64,000 nucleotides of DNA from Enterobacteriaceae bacterium RIT693 (GTDB lineage Bacteria > Pseudomonadota > Gammaproteobacteria > Enterobacterales > Enterobacteriaceae), in NCBI GenBank assembly GCA_009668225.1, contig WJYK01000002.1:248001-312000 (forward strand), written 5' to 3'. Made by a program: the position numbers and the translations under genes. Below the pieces are notes generated by a model, which ran no database searches, had not been told where the DNA came from, and saw only the letters and a list, made by a program, of their open reading frames with translations. Below, one piece after another: positions 56,321 through 64,000 of the stretch (the first letter of the stretch is position 1; each line of letters opens with the position of its first letter).

Positions 56321-56335
56321 TGAAACACGTTTTCA
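56321..56335. promoter_or_regulatory. RpiR-type operator copy 3
   Basis: TGAAA-CACGT-TTTCA, ending 18 bp before the ATG of the PTS IIB gene, where bound repressor would block transcription initiation or elongation. Confidence 0.65.
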
Positions 56336-56353
56336 ATTTGAAGGATAAAGGTA

Positions 56354-56659
56354 ATGAAGAAGATCATGTTATGTTGCGCCGCGGGGATGTCCACCAGCAT
56401 GCTGGTACAGAAAATGCGTGCCGAGGCCACAAAGCGTGCGCTGGACGTGCAAATTGACGCCGTCTCCGTCGCAGAAATTGAAAGCCATCTCCAGAGCGCC
56501 GACGTGGTGCTGCTTGGCCCTCAGGTGCAGTTTGAGCTGGCCCGTCTGGCCGAGCTTTCTGCCCCGTCAGGTAAGCCGGTGGCGGTTATCGACATGATGG
56601 ATTACGGCACCATGCGCGGCGACCGCGTGCTGGATAAAGCTCTTACCCTGATGGCCTGA
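56354..56659 (+). CDS. PTS EIIB component, lactose/cellobiose family
   Basis: 101 residues. The phosphorylation site is in the N-terminal CCAAGMSTSMLVQKM loop; Cys8 by family alignment (Cys7 is adjacent). The protein passes phosphate from a IIA partner to the incoming beta-glucoside or diacetylchitobiose-like sugar. AAAGG precedes the ATG. First gene of a IIB-GH4-IIC operon in which no IIA gene is present. Confidence 0.9.
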   Translation: MKKIMLCCAAGMSTSMLVQKMRAEATKRALDVQIDAVSVAEIESHLQSADVVLLGPQVQFELARLAELSAPSGKPVAVIDMMDYGTMRGDRVLDKALTLMA

Positions 56660-56675
56660 TGAGCGGGAGAAAACG

Positions 56676-57977
56676 ATGAAAATTACCGTTGTAGGCGGGG
56701 GCAGCAGCTATACCCCGGAACTGATTGAAGGTCTGATTCTGCGCCATGCCGCCCTGCCGATGACGGAGCTGGCGCTGGTGGACGTGGAAGCCGGGCGCCA
56801 GAAAGTTGAGATTATCGCCGCGCTGGCGCGCCGCATGTTCGACAGTAAAGGGTTGGAGCAGGTCAGCGTGTCGGTGCATTACGATCCTGACGCCGCGATT
56901 GCAGGCTCAAGCTTCGTGCTGACCCAGCTGCGCGTTGGGCAGCTACCCGCTCGGGCCGCCGACGAACGCCTGGGGCTCAGCCACGAGCTGCTGGGCCAGG
57001 AAACCACCGGCGTCGGCGGTTTTGCCAAAGCGCTGCGCACCATTCCGGTAATGCTGGATATTGCAAAGCGCGTCGAGCGCCTTGCGCCGGATGCATGGAT
57101 TATTAACTTTACCAACCCGGCAGGCATTGTCACCGAGGCCGTGTCCCGATACAGTTCCGCCAACATTGTCGGTTTGTGCAACGTGCCGGTGACCATGCAC
57201 CACACCATCGCCGACATGCTCAAACTGCCTTACGACAAAGTCACGCTGCGCTTCGCCGGGCTCAACCACATGGTGTGGGTGCACGAGGTGATTGCCGATG
57301 GCCGTGACGCGACCGCCGAGGTGATTGAAATGCTGTGCGACGGCGAGCAGCTTTCAATGAACAACATCAAAGCGATTCCGTGGCCGCCCGCACTGCTGCG
57401 CGCCCTGAAAGCGATCCCTTGCCCGTACCATCGTTACTTCTGGCAAACCCGCACCATGCTGAAGGATGAACTGACGGATGCCGCGAACGGGAAAGGCACC
57501 CGCGCCGAGCAGGTGATGAAAGTAGAGGCCGAGCTGTTTGAGCTGTACGCCAACCCGCAGCTCGACAAAAAGCCGCAGCAGCTCAGCCAGCGTGGCGGCT
57601 CGTTCTATTCGGAAGTTGCCCTGGAGCTTATCGACGCCCTGCACAACAACCTCGGCAGGCAGATGGTGGTGAATACCGCTAACAACGGCGCCATTCAGGG
57701 GCTGCCGGACGACGCGGTGATCGAAACCAACTGCGTGATAGACGCGCTTGGCGCTCATCCGCTCGCGTTCGGTAAACTTCCTCCTCTAATGAACGGCCTG
57801 ACTCAGCAGGTGAAAGACTTTGAACGGCTGACGATTGAAGCGGCGGTTCACGGCGACAAGCAGCAGGCGCTCCTGGCGCTGATAGCGAACCCGCTGGTGG
57901 CCGACGTGAATATTGCTCAGGCGTTGCTCGACGAAGTACTTGAAAGCAACAAGGCGTGGCTGCCGCAGTTTAATTAG
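56676..57977 (+). CDS. GH4 6-phospho-beta-glucosidase
   Basis: 433 residues. The N-terminal Rossmann motif VVGGGSSYTPEL binds NAD. The metal and substrate region NFTNPAGIVTEAV and the metal-ligand GLCNVPVTMHH are intact, as in CelF/ChbF and LicH. GH4 enzymes cleave phosphorylated disaccharides through an NAD- and Mn-dependent oxidation/elimination mechanism in the cytoplasm. The beta specificity is inferred from similarity to the CelF type and from the cellobiose-family PTS partners. It begins 16 bp after the IIB gene. Confidence 0.92.
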   Translation: MKITVVGGGSSYTPELIEGLILRHAALPMTELALVDVEAGRQKVEIIAALARRMFDSKGLEQVSVSVHYDPDAAIAGSSFVLTQLRVGQLPARAADERLGLSHELLGQETTGVGGFAKALRTIPVMLDIAKRVERLAPDAWIINFTNPAGIVTEAVSRYSSANIVGLCNVPVTMHHTIADMLKLPYDKVTLRFAGLNHMVWVHEVIADGRDATAEVIEMLCDGEQLSMNNIKAIPWPPALLRALKAIPCPYHRYFWQTRTMLKDELTDAANGKGTRAEQVMKVEAELFELYANPQLDKKPQQLSQRGGSFYSEVALELIDALHNNLGRQMVVNTANNGAIQGLPDDAVIETNCVIDALGAHPLAFGKLPPLMNGLTQQVKDFERLTIEAAVHGDKQQALLALIANPLVADVNIAQALLDEVLESNKAWLPQFN

Positions 57978-58067
57978 CGCCGCTTATCGGTGGGCTGGTG
58001 TGCCGCCCACCCCATGACAGAAATCAATAACAATAATGCCCGGCCATGCGCCGGGACAGGGGTAACC

Positions 58068-59435
58068 GTGTCTGCAAAGAAATCGTTTCTTGAAAAATAT
58101 GTGCTGCCGGTAGCACTGAAAATCGCCGGGCAGAAGCATGTGCTTTCCGTCCGTGATGGGATAATCCTGAATATGCCGTTCATGCTGATCGGCTCATTCT
58201 TCCTGATTTTCGCCTATCTGCCGGTGCCGGGTTACCCCCAGCTGATGACCGATTTGTTCGGCGCAACCTGGCAAAGCAAGCTGCTTTATCCGGTCAAAGC
58301 GACCTACGACATCATGGCGATTATCTCCAGCTTCGGCATCGCCTACCGCCTGGCTGAAAAGTACCGCACTATCGACCCGCTCACCTCCGGGGCGGTATCG
58401 CTGGTGGCCTTTATCATGACTATTCCACAGAACATCATGTTCACGCCGCCGTCCGGCGGTCCTGCGGAATTCGTGAAGGGCGTGCTGCCGATGGGGCAAA
58501 TCGGCAGCCAGGGGCTGTTCGTTGCCATTCTTATCGCCCTGCTTTCTACCGAAATTTACCGTTTTATCAGCAACCGTAATTTGGTGATTCGCATGCCTGA
58601 GGGCGTGCCGCCGGCGGTAGCAAAATCGTTCCTCGCGCTGGTACCCGGTTTCTGCGTGCTGGCGGTGGTGCTGGCGCTTCGCCTGCTGGTGGAAGCCACA
58701 CCGTTTGGTGACATCAACACTATGATTACCGATCTGGTAGGCATCCCGATGAGCCATATCGGCGGTTCGTTGCCGGGGATGATTGTGTCGGTGATCCTGA
58801 TTGGCATTCTGTGGACGCTGGGCCTGCACGGCGACACCATCGTGCTGGTGTTTATCCGCCCGGTCTGGCTGACTAATATGTCCGAGAACCTGGCCGCATT
58901 CCAGAACGGCCTGCCTATCCCGCACATCATTACCCAGCAGTTTTACGACCTGTGGATCGCACCCGGCGGCACCGGCGCGCTGTTAGGCCTGGTTATTTTC
59001 ATGCTGATCCGCAGCCGTAGCGTACAGATGAAGCAGCTGGGTAAAATTGCCGCCCCTGGCAGCCTGTTTAACATCAGCGAACCAATGGTGTTTGGTATTC
59101 CGCTGGTGATGAACCCGTACCTGGTGGTGCCGTTTATCCTGACGCCGGTGGTGCTGGTCATTGTCTCCTACACGGCGATGGCAACCGGCCTGGTTGCGCC
59201 CCCTGCCGGGATTGCGCTGCCGTTCACCACGCCGATTATCGTCAGCGGCTATTTAGCGACGGGCGGCCACGTTTCCGGCTCAATTCTGCAGATTGTGAAC
59301 CTGGCTATCTCGCTGGTGATGTATTACCCGTTCTTCCGGGTCTGGGATAACCTGAAGTTCCGCGAAGAGCAGCAGGCGAATCAGGCGGCGGTCAGCGCCC
59401 CGGCTGAGGCGGTGAGTGAGAGGAGTACAGTCTGA
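58068..59435 (+). CDS. PTS EIIC component, cellobiose/diacetylchitobiose family
   Basis: 455 residues with about ten membrane helices, matching ChbC in length. Family blocks: MPFMLIGSFFLIFAYLPVPG, TLGLHGDTIVLVFIRPVW and ISEPMVFGIPLVMNPYL. The GTG at 58068 is chosen because AGGGG lies six bases upstream and the protein then starts like its relatives; ATGs at 57990 and 58014 add an unsupported leader. It imports the sugar while IIB phosphorylates it. The operon ends here; a 690-bp structured region follows. Confidence 0.88.
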   Translation: MSAKKSFLEKYVLPVALKIAGQKHVLSVRDGIILNMPFMLIGSFFLIFAYLPVPGYPQLMTDLFGATWQSKLLYPVKATYDIMAIISSFGIAYRLAEKYRTIDPLTSGAVSLVAFIMTIPQNIMFTPPSGGPAEFVKGVLPMGQIGSQGLFVAILIALLSTEIYRFISNRNLVIRMPEGVPPAVAKSFLALVPGFCVLAVVLALRLLVEATPFGDINTMITDLVGIPMSHIGGSLPGMIVSVILIGILWTLGLHGDTIVLVFIRPVWLTNMSENLAAFQNGLPIPHIITQQFYDLWIAPGGTGALLGLVIFMLIRSRSVQMKQLGKIAAPGSLFNISEPMVFGIPLVMNPYLVVPFILTPVVLVIVSYTAMATGLVAPPAGIALPFTTPIIVSGYLATGGHVSGSILQIVNLAISLVMYYPFFRVWDNLKFREEQQANQAAVSAPAEAVSERSTV

Positions 59436-60125
59436 TACTTGTTTTGTCTCAATATGTTATTAGGTGAACACCCAGGACGTTTGACCTCTGCAAATTTGGG
59501 TATCGTTCCGTTCACCCGTAGAGCTATTTCCCCTGCACGTTCAGATAACGGTGAACGTGTTCGGGGGATAACGCCATCCCCCGAACAGCCCCGGCGCCCG
59601 GCGAGCTCATCGCCGCTGAAGCGGTAAACCCACCGGCTATCACCCAAACATTCGGGGTCGTTCGCGATTCGTTCCCGACGATCGCTCTCTTTCGCTGCTC
59701 CCGGCAGCTCAACCCCGCCTGAGTTGGGTCATAACCGGGGGCGATGAGAGCCGGGAACAAAGGCGTCGCTGTAGGGCTTGCAGCAACTTTAACGCTCAGC
59801 GTGGCTATGAGCCTGAAGCGAGGCACGGTTCCGGCTTAAATCGCCTCCATTTTCTCTCCGACTGGCCAGGGTCCGGACGTCGGGAACGGCCGGAGGCTGA
59901 GAGCGTCGGGAACGCATCTCAGCCGACCCAGGACTGGGAGATAAAACGGAGGTCTGCCGCTTCAGCGGTCGATTTATTTGGCCGGGAGTCCGGGGTCTCG
60001 GGGGAATGACGGTGATTCTCCCGAGACGTTCACCGGTACGGTGGCTGCATATAAAACAGGACTAGAAGTGAACGGAACTAACAATGAATAGCATAGATAT
60101 CCGTTAATCCCGGAGCCCACACGAA
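59436..60125. other. GC-rich, hairpin-rich non-coding block (possible repeat element or structured RNA)
   Basis: Between two convergent operons lie 690 bp without a convincing gene but with many dyads. Hairpin A: GTTCGGGGGAT / ATCCCCCGAAC (59559-59586, 6-nt loop). Hairpin B: 59995-60027, a 13-bp stem with one mismatch built on CTCGGGGGAAT. The palindromes CCGCTGAAGCGG (59613) and CCGCTTCAGCGG (59957) are reverse complements of each other. CGTCGGGAACG occurs at 59878 and 59904, and its complement at 59670. GTGAAC/GTTCAC motifs mark both ends. Short frames on both strands look like by-products. The architecture suggests a repeated intergenic element or a folded RNA. Confidence 0.55.
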
Positions 60126-61721
60126 TTACTTCTTCACCTCTACCTGATAAAAAATATGCTTCCCGAACGGGTCAATTTCATACCCTGTCACCTCTTTACG
60201 CACTGGCTCGAAAATGGTGGAGTGCGCAATCATCACCGCCGGCATCTGGTCGTGCATCATCTGCTGCGCCTCTTTGTACAGCTCGACGCGTTTGTCATGA
60301 TTACCTTCGGCGCGGGCTTCAAGGATCAACTTATCAAACGGCTGATAGCACCATTTTGACGAGTTAGAGCCGCCGTTGGCCGACGTGCAGGTAAATAATG
60401 GCCCGAAGAAGTTATCCGGATCGCCGGTTGCCGTGGTCCAGCCCATCAGCGCCGCCTGATGTTCACCGCCCTTCACGCGTTTAAGATACTCACCCCATTC
60501 GTAGGTAACCACCTTCGCCGTGACGCCAATTTTCGCCCAGTCGGCCTGGATCATTTCCGCCATGCGCTTAGCATTCGGGTTATACGGACGCTGAACCGGC
60601 ATCGCCCACAGATCGATGCTCATGCCGTTAGCAAACCCGGCCTCTTTGAGCAGGGCTTTGGCTTTCCCGGGGTCATAATCGTAGTCTTTAAGCTTATCAT
60701 CCGCGCTCCAGACACCCGGCGGCAGCAGATTTTTCGCCTCAATACCCGTGCCGTGGAACACCGCCTGAATAATCGCCGGTTTGTTGATAGCCATCGCCAG
60801 TGCCTGGCGCACCTTCACGTTATCCAGCGGCGGTTTCTGAGTGTTAAAGGCGAGGAATCCGGTATTCAGCCCCGCTTTCTGCATCAGGTTAATGTTTTTG
60901 TTTTCCTTCATACGCGGCAAATCCGCCGGGTTCGGGAATGGCATAACCTGACACTCGTTTTTCTCAAGTTTTGCGTAACGGATCGAGGCATCCGGCGTGA
61001 TGGAGAAGACCAGACGATCAATCTTCGACTTACCCTGCCAGTAATCCGGGAAGGCGGTATAGAGAATGCGTGAATCTTTCTGGTACTGCTTCAACTCAAA
61101 CGGTCCGGTACCGATAGGATCGGAGTCGACACGCTCCGGCGTGCCGGCCTTCATCATCGTATCCGCGTATTCGGCCGAAAGAATAGAGGCAAAATACCAG
61201 CCCAGATCGGCGACAAACGGTGCTTCCGGGTGCGCCAGCGTAAAGCGCACGGTGTTGTCATCCACTTTGTCGATGGCGGTAATCAGCTTGCCGAACTCCA
61301 GGCTTTCAAAGTTGGAATAGTTGCCGCTGGAGACGTTGTGATAAGGATGGTTGGGATCCTTCTGGCGCATAAACGAGAAAATGACGTCGTCGGCATTAAA
61401 GTCCCTCGAAGGCTTGAAGTATTTATTGCTCTGGAACTTCACGCCTTTACGAAGATGGAAGGTGTACACTTTTCCGTCCTCGCTTACGTCCCAGCTTTCC
61501 GCCAGGCTTGGCTGCAGCTCGGTTGTGCCAACTTTGAAGTCCACCAGCCGGTTATAGACCGGTACCGCGCTGGCATCCACGCTGGTGCCGGAGGTGTAAA
61601 GTTGCGGATTGAAGTTTTCCGGTGAGCCTTCAGAACAGTAAACCAGCGTGCTGGCCGAGACGCTGGTACTGATAGAGAGTGCCGCTATGGCAAGTGCAAG
61701 CGTTGTAATCTTTGTTTTCAT
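60126..61721 (-). CDS. DppA-like periplasmic dipeptide/oligopeptide-binding protein
   Basis: 531 residues with a Sec signal peptide (MKTKITTLALAIAALSISTS, cleavage near VSAS). The mature protein follows E. coli DppA closely: STLVYCSEGSPENFNPQLYT, SRDFNADDVIFSFMRQKDPN and SIDLWAMPVQRPYNPNAKRM, with the Cys pairs conserved. It binds short peptides or haem-like ligands for an ABC importer. The start at 61721 has AGGA eight bases upstream; longer frames precede the signal peptide. No permease or ATPase genes are adjacent, so it probably borrows DppBCDF. It is divergent from the PepT-like gene. Confidence 0.92.
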   Translation of the reverse strand: MKTKITTLALAIAALSISTSVSASTLVYCSEGSPENFNPQLYTSGTSVDASAVPVYNRLVDFKVGTTELQPSLAESWDVSEDGKVYTFHLRKGVKFQSNKYFKPSRDFNADDVIFSFMRQKDPNHPYHNVSSGNYSNFESLEFGKLITAIDKVDDNTVRFTLAHPEAPFVADLGWYFASILSAEYADTMMKAGTPERVDSDPIGTGPFELKQYQKDSRILYTAFPDYWQGKSKIDRLVFSITPDASIRYAKLEKNECQVMPFPNPADLPRMKENKNINLMQKAGLNTGFLAFNTQKPPLDNVKVRQALAMAINKPAIIQAVFHGTGIEAKNLLPPGVWSADDKLKDYDYDPGKAKALLKEAGFANGMSIDLWAMPVQRPYNPNAKRMAEMIQADWAKIGVTAKVVTYEWGEYLKRVKGGEHQAALMGWTTATGDPDNFFGPLFTCTSANGGSNSSKWCYQPFDKLILEARAEGNHDKRVELYKEAQQMMHDQMPAVMIAHSTIFEPVRKEVTGYEIDPFGKHIFYQVEVKK

Positions 61722-61839
61722 CGCTGTCATCCTGTGGTGTTTACCCTGGTCCTGTTGAATAAAGCTTGTACAAAGCGTTTTAATAAATAACATTAAATTC
61801 AGGCTTCTAACAAACAACATCGAGCAATAAGGAAACACT

Positions 61840-63069
61840 ATGTCTTCGTCGCTAAGCGATCGGTTAATTCAGCGTTTCTTCCGTTATCTGGCGGTGACCA
61901 GCCAAAGTGACCCGCGTGTAAACACCCTGCCCAGCACGCCCGGGCAGCATGTAATGGCCAGCATGTTGGCGGAAGAATTAAGAACGCTTGGCCTTGAAAA
62001 TATCACTCTTGACGAGCACGCCACGGTTACCGCCGTGAAGAAAGGCAATGTGCCAGGTGCGCCGCGCGTTGGGTTTATCACCCATATCGACACCGTTGAC
62101 GTCGGCCTGTCCCCGGACATACACCCGCAGATCCTGCGTTTTACCGGTGAGGATTTGTGCCTGAACGCCAAAGAAAATATCTGGCTGCGCACTGCGGAAC
62201 ATCCGGAAATCAACGCCTACTTAGGCGAGGAGATTATCTTCAGCGACGGCACCAGCGTGCTGGGCGCGGACAACAAAGCCGCCGTAACGGTGGTGATGAC
62301 GCTGCTGGAGAACCTGACGAAAGAACATCAGCACGGTGACATCGTTGTGGCCTTTGTCCCGGATGAAGAGATTGGCCTGTGCGGCGCGAAGGCGCTGGAT
62401 TTGGCGCGTTTTGACGTGGATTTTGCCTGGACCATCGACTGCTGCGAACTGGGTGAAGTGGTTTATGAAAACTTTAACGCCGCCCACGCAGAGCTGAAGT
62501 TTACCGGCGTGACCAGCCACCCGATGTCCTCCAAAGGCGTGCTGGTGAACCCGCTGCTGATGGCGATGGATTACATCAGCCACTTTGACCGCAAGCAAAC
62601 GCCTGAGCACACTGAAGGCCGCGAAGGTTACATCTGGTTTAACGGCATCCAGGCCTCGCAAAGCGAAGCGTTGCTGAAAGCAAATATTCGCGACTTCGAC
62701 CAGGCCAACTTTGAACGCCGCAAGCAGCAGATTGGCGAAGTGGCGCAGAAGATTGCCGCGCAATACCCCACCGCGCGCGTGGAGTACAGCATCAGCGATA
62801 CCTACAGCAATATCAGCAACGCGATTACCGACGATCGCCGGGCGATTGATTTGATTTTTGCCGCCCTGGATGAACTGGGCATTGAGCCGAAGGTGATTCC
62901 AATGCGCGGGGGCACGGATGGTGCGGCGCTTTCGGCTAAAGGGCTGCTAACGCCGAATTTCTTTACCGGCGCGCACAATTTCCATTCGCGATTTGAGTTT
63001 TTACCGCTGCGGGCGTTTGAGGCTTCTTACAATGTGGCGCTGAAGCTTTGCCTGCTGGCGGCGAAGTAA
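61840..63069 (+). CDS. Peptidase T-like tripeptidase (M20B)
   Basis: 409 residues, an M20 di-zinc peptidase. Metal ligands are visible in THIDTVD (about residue 80), LGADNKAAVTV, the general base pair PDEEIG, and the late NFFTGAHNFHSRFE segment. It resembles E. coli PepT but with clear differences throughout, so it is better called a PepT paralog. It removes N-terminal residues from tripeptides in the cytoplasm. It shares a 118-bp divergent promoter region with the DppA-like gene, which suggests a peptide uptake and degradation unit. Confidence 0.9.
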   Translation: MSSSLSDRLIQRFFRYLAVTSQSDPRVNTLPSTPGQHVMASMLAEELRTLGLENITLDEHATVTAVKKGNVPGAPRVGFITHIDTVDVGLSPDIHPQILRFTGEDLCLNAKENIWLRTAEHPEINAYLGEEIIFSDGTSVLGADNKAAVTVVMTLLENLTKEHQHGDIVVAFVPDEEIGLCGAKALDLARFDVDFAWTIDCCELGEVVYENFNAAHAELKFTGVTSHPMSSKGVLVNPLLMAMDYISHFDRKQTPEHTEGREGYIWFNGIQASQSEALLKANIRDFDQANFERRKQQIGEVAQKIAAQYPTARVEYSISDTYSNISNAITDDRRAIDLIFAALDELGIEPKVIPMRGGTDGAALSAKGLLTPNFFTGAHNFHSRFEFLPLRAFEASYNVALKLCLLAAK

Positions 63070-63072
63070 TTT

Positions 63073-63177
63073 CCCCTCACCCTAACCCTCTCCCCAAAGG
63101 GGCGAGGGGATTCATACAGAGAACGCTTGAATTCCCCCTCTCCCTTCCAGGGAGAGGGCCGGGGGGAAGGGTTAACC
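63073..63177. repeat. REP-like palindromic element between convergent genes
   Basis: CCCCTCACCCTAACCCTCTC at the left and GGAGAGGGCCGGGGGGAAGG at the right are imperfect mirror images. Inside are two perfect hairpins, CCCC-AAA-GGGG and CCCTCTCCC-TTCCA-GGGAGAGGG (63136-63158). This is the composition of the interspersed palindromes seen at many gammaproteobacterial operon ends. It separates the PepT-like gene from tehB. Confidence 0.7.
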
Positions 63178-63178
63178 T

Positions 63179-63772
63179 TTACTTTTTCCGCGCCAGCATC
63201 GTGGCGAAACGCAGCTTAATGCGGTTACCGTTCTCATCAGTTTTATGCAACTGACCAACGTCCTCGTTGTACTTAACCTGCTCCCAGCCTTCATAGTAGT
63301 TTCGCAGCTCGCCCTCTTTGAAGGCAAACGGGAACCCTACCGTGCAGGGGAAATCTTCGGTATCCATCGCCGCGACGATCAGGTTGTAACCGCCGGGTTT
63401 TGTGCAGCGCTGCATATTGGCTATTAAACCCGGAATGGTGCTGCGCTCGAGGAACATCATCACCACGGTTGAGAGAATGAAATCATATTCACCGTCAAAG
63501 CTCAGTTGGTTAAGGTCCACCTGCGCCGTAACGATGTTTTTCAGCCCTTCAGCCTCAATAATCTTGTTCAGATTCGCGATACTCATCGGATTTTTATCCC
63601 ATGCGGTAACATCAAACCCTTTCTGATTCAGGTAGAGGCTATTGCGCCCGCCGCCGCAGCCAAGATCCAGTGCTTTACCTGGAACAACATATTTTACGGC
63701 GTTCAAAACGTCAGAATGGGTGGCGGTTAAGCCGTATTCTTCGCTGTAGTAGCTTTCAGACTTCTCGGTCAT
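63179..63772 (-). CDS. tehB: TehB, tellurite methyltransferase
   Basis: 197 residues, the same length as E. coli TehB and very similar, especially at the C-terminus. SAM motif I is [15 protein letters not shown], followed by [17 protein letters not shown]; the tail [20 protein letters not shown] is almost invariant. It methylates tellurite or selenite with SAM. Its ATG overlaps the tehA stop by 3 bases, so the two are coupled. Confidence 0.95.
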   Translation of the reverse strand: MTEKSESYYSEEYGLTATHSDVLNAVKYVVPGKALDLGCGGGRNSLYLNQKGFDVTAWDKNPMSIANLNKIIEAEGLKNIVTAQVDLNQLSFDGEYDFILSTVVMMFLERSTIPGLIANMQRCTKPGGYNLIVAAMDTEDFPCTVGFPFAFKEGELRNYYEGWEQVKYNEDVGQLHKTDENGNRIKLRFATMLARKK

Positions 63773-64000
63773 GACAGATCCTTTTTTTCTGGCCGTGCGG
63801 TACGCACAATCAATTTCCCCTGCATTAACAGGATAAAAGTGCGTGCCAACAGCAGGCCAATAATCACATTAGTAAAAACAAAAAGTGGCACAGCAATAAG
63901 ATGGAACAGACCATCAGCGCTGCTGGTGCTGAGGTGCAGCGAGGTGGTGGCCAGCGCGGAAAGACCGAATGAGAAACTCCAGAAGGAGGCGTTAAACGGC
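63769..64000 (-). CDS. tehA: TehA, tellurite resistance membrane protein, 3' end only
   Basis: The last 76 codons of a SLAC1/TehA-family channel-like membrane protein. Two hydrophobic helices are visible ([19 protein letters not shown] and [20 protein letters not shown]), ending [18 protein letters not shown]. The GKL(I/L)VR end is typical of E. coli TehA. The gene runs out of the window at its 5' end. It overlaps tehB by four bases (ATGA). Confidence 0.85.
   Translation of the reverse strand, partial: PFNASFWSFSFGLSALATTSLHLSTSSADGLFHLIAVPLFVFTNVIIGLLLARTFILLMQGKLIVRTARPEKKDLS

Noticed and set aside
59524-59826. A 100-codon minus-strand frame in the hairpin-rich block
   Set aside because: It spans several strong dyads, has no ribosome-binding site that I can see, and competes with an overlapping frame on the other strand; more likely a by-product of the structured DNA.
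1-64000. tRNA or rRNA genes, CRISPR arrays, insertion sequences and integrases
   Set aside because: Looked for by eye on both strands; no cloverleaf-type sequence, regular spacer-repeat array, transposase or integrase was seen.

Overview
This window reads as chromosomal DNA from a member of the Enterobacteriaceae in the Enterobacter/Cedecea/Lelliottia-like part of the family; the genus cannot be fixed from the sequence alone. Protein matches to E. coli are very close for btsT, yjiX, yjiA, btsR, btsS, the arn operon, rlhA, sutR and tehB. Most coding DNA is moderately GC-rich, with a few clearly AT-rich islands (about 16.2-17.2 kb and 20.6-21.7 kb). I saw no rRNA, tRNA, CRISPR array, transposase or integrase.

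Layout. 0-6 kb: the end of a cobalamin-independent methionine-synthase-like gene, a glutathione peroxidase, a LysR/metallo-beta-lactamase-fold divergent pair, a frameshifted LysR gene divergent from a D-threonine-aldolase/D-serine-dehydratase-like enzyme, and an O-methyltransferase. 6.3-15.3 kb: a 55-residue zinc-ribbon protein, then a giant 2855-residue NdvB-type cyclic beta-1,2-glucan synthase. 15.3-25.2 kb: an accessory stretch of small and unknown proteins, a TetR-controlled AbrB-type permease with a striking double operator, a DUF3290/DUF421 pair, an AzlCD amino-acid exporter with its LysR gene, a Nuc-like phospholipase-D nuclease and a GNAT acetyltransferase. 25.4-27.4 kb: a wrecked pga (poly-N-acetylglucosamine) operon in which one deletion fused the start of pgaA to the end of pgaC and removed pgaB.

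28-39 kb: a LuxR-type regulator; cueP behind a textbook CueR promoter; the pyruvate transporter operon btsT-yjiX-yjiA facing its own sensor/regulator pair btsSR, with a CRP-like site and three ACCGCT(T/A)A repeats at exact 20-bp spacing upstream of btsT; a second metNIQ-type methionine importer whose binding protein is not a lipoprotein; and a deletion scar joining two 5'-truncated genes. 39-54 kb: a P-loop kinase, DUF2164 and flavin reductase genes, the complete polymyxin-resistance operon arnBCADTEF, rlhA, the divergent sutR/benE pair, and an AraC regulator divergent from an EamA exporter.

54-64 kb: a DUF3313 lipoprotein; a beta-glucoside PTS locus (IIB, GH4 phospho-beta-glucosidase, IIC, no IIA) divergent from an RpiR-family regulator with two tandem HTH domains, with three copies of TGAAA-N5-TTTCA in and near the promoter region; a 690-bp GC-rich, hairpin-rich non-coding block; a DppA-like peptide-binding protein divergent from a PepT-like tripeptidase; and tehB with the end of tehA.

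The most unusual items are the hairpin-rich block at 59436-60125, the pga deletion fusion, the NdvB synthase in an enterobacterium, the RpiR operator set with a double-HTH regulator, and the BtsR repeat array. No wholly new multi-gene system could be demonstrated from sequence reading alone.
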